Below are positions 63,002 to 64,000 of a stretch of DNA of 64,000 nucleotides, piece after piece. Each line of letters begins with the position of its first letter. Within the stretch, counting starts at the first letter, position 1. A model generated the notes under the pieces. That model searched no databases and had not been told where the DNA came from. It was given only the letters and a program-made list of their open reading frames with translations. A program made the position numbers and the translations under genes. Origin of the DNA: Larimichthys crocea (lineage: Eukaryota > Chordata > Actinopteri > Sciaenidae); NCBI RefSeq assembly GCF_000972845.2, contig NC_040021.1:10382908-10446907 (forward strand). Reading direction: 5' to 3'.

Positions 63002-64000
63002 AGAGAAGATGGTGAAAAACGATAAACAGCAATTAGTTTATCTAGGCGTGACTGTGGTGCGTTATTCTTTGTCGTGCGATAAGGGGCACGACTTGGATCG
63101 TTATCGTCATTACCAGGCAGCACTGTTTATGCACAAACACTCATGGACAAGCCAAGTGTGTATGTGCCTATGCATACACAAACGGACACACAGGACCTTG
63201 AGAAGCACTTGAACATAGCAACACACACTAAATATGATAGCATGCTACAGATGAAAGACGGGCAAAGACATACGTCTATAAATAACTGAGGGATGTGGGG
63301 AAGAATGCACAGGCAGTTTGCATGTGTGTCGAGGAGAGGAAGATTGAGTGTGGACGTCAGCAGGTCAGCTGGAAACGTGTGTCCAATTCTTGCTCAATAT
63401 GTGTGTGTGTCTATTTCAGAGCCCCACAGCAGCGGGTACCTAGTGGGCATCAAGATATCTGACAGGGAGGCCCTAAGTCTCTTCTAACTCCAATTAACCT
63501 TGACTAGATCGACCTACTTTCATCATTAAAATAGCACACTCCCTATTCACCCCAGTGCTATATATGGCAGAGGAGACTTGGTGTTTAACACACTTCACTT
63601 AAAAATCAAAAGTTGGGACCTGTCAGTGGGTGAGGCTGAAAAGTCATCCATTACAGACACTTTACAATGTGCAATGAAACGTGGTGAAATCTTTGGTCGT
63701 CAATCAAAAGCGTTAGTCTTTGATTGTATCGTGAAACAGGCTTCAAAAGGGAACCGCTCGCTAGAAACCATGTGTAAAAACAACCAAGAATATGACATTA
63801 TGAAATTATGCATAATACACCAGCAAACTAGTGTAATGCTACTGCTAAAAACATATCTTACATAGGCCCTAGTCTTACTCTTTTGCGTCCTCCAGATCAT
63901 ATTTTCAGGTTTTTCAATGCATAGAAGTATCAACACTATGGCCAAAGTTTGTTTTCTTATTTTTCAAAACATACGAGTGCTCACAATGGACAATGGATGA

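Larger units (their letters stand above)
57070..64000. other. Upstream non-coding sequence, part 5 (right end of window)
   Basis: It contains TG/CA tracts (57441, 59589, 62250, 62440, 62645, 62971), the start of a repeat resembling a common fish element at 60166-60260, and a moderately GC-rich block at 62690-62940. The largest open frame (62571-63032, minus) is cut through with CA/TG repeats and has no recognisable domain. Confidence 0.55.

Noticed and set aside
62571..63032. 153-codon minus-strand frame
   Set aside because: Interrupted by CA/TG repeats translated as Thr/Asp/His and Cys/Val; no domain and no splice evidence.
1..64000. CRISPR array, rRNA, prophage or bacterial operon
   Set aside because: No spaced direct repeats, no ribosomal RNA sequence and no dense coding; the window is vertebrate nuclear DNA.
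24855..64000. Canonical long NHS-family first exon (Pro/Ala-rich, WAVE-homology domain)
   Set aside because: I looked on the minus strand for a long GC-rich Pro/Ala exon followed by a phase-1 donor and found none; it may lie beyond the right end.

Overview
This is a 64 kb piece of a vertebrate nuclear genome, almost certainly a ray-finned (teleost) fish. The signs are very many CA/TG microsatellites, moderate GC, no dense bacterial-style coding, spliced exons, and degraded interspersed repeats of kinds common in percomorph fish: an octamer-rich 'GGGCTGCAAC' miniature element, a TTAA-flanked 'AAAGGTCCAGTGTGTA' element, a V-SINE-like tRNA-derived SINE and a hAT/BED relic.

Protein-coding content is small. 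One exon is recognised with good confidence: on the minus strand at 24602-24854, an 84-codon first coding exon whose product resembles the alternative N-terminus of Nance-Horan syndrome (NHS) family proteins (NHS, NHSL1, NHSL2), actin and WAVE-complex regulators. It ends in a consensus splice donor in phase 1, leaving a G. A second candidate coding exon, also minus strand at 8066-8378, is a 104-codon open stretch. It ends at a donor in the same phase with the same leftover G, so both could splice to one shared second exon, which would lie left of base 1. I read the window as the 5' part of an NHS-family gene on the minus strand with at least two alternative first exons. The family member is not resolved, and the second exon's product is not recognised.

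Layout: 1-8065 is intron and holds microsatellites and a few non-repetitive blocks that could be regulatory. 8066-8378 is the candidate alternative first exon. 8385-24601 is the intron between the two exons and contains two copies of one miniature transposon, a cluster of long CA/TG tracts (10.4-11.3 kb), a SINE, a perfect RFX X-box match and a 20-bp perfect palindrome. 24602-24854 is the NHS-type exon. 24855-64000 is upstream sequence, either the upstream intron of a longer isoform or 5' intergenic DNA; it has no coding exon I can defend, but has many microsatellites and several old transposon relics.

No bacterial-type system, CRISPR array, rRNA or intact tRNA gene is present. The most interesting points are the two phase-matched alternative first exons, the unrecognised N-terminus at 8 kb, and several single-copy-looking intronic blocks that deserve a cross-species conservation check. 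All repeat-family and regulatory-element calls come from pattern memory and were not confirmed by a search.
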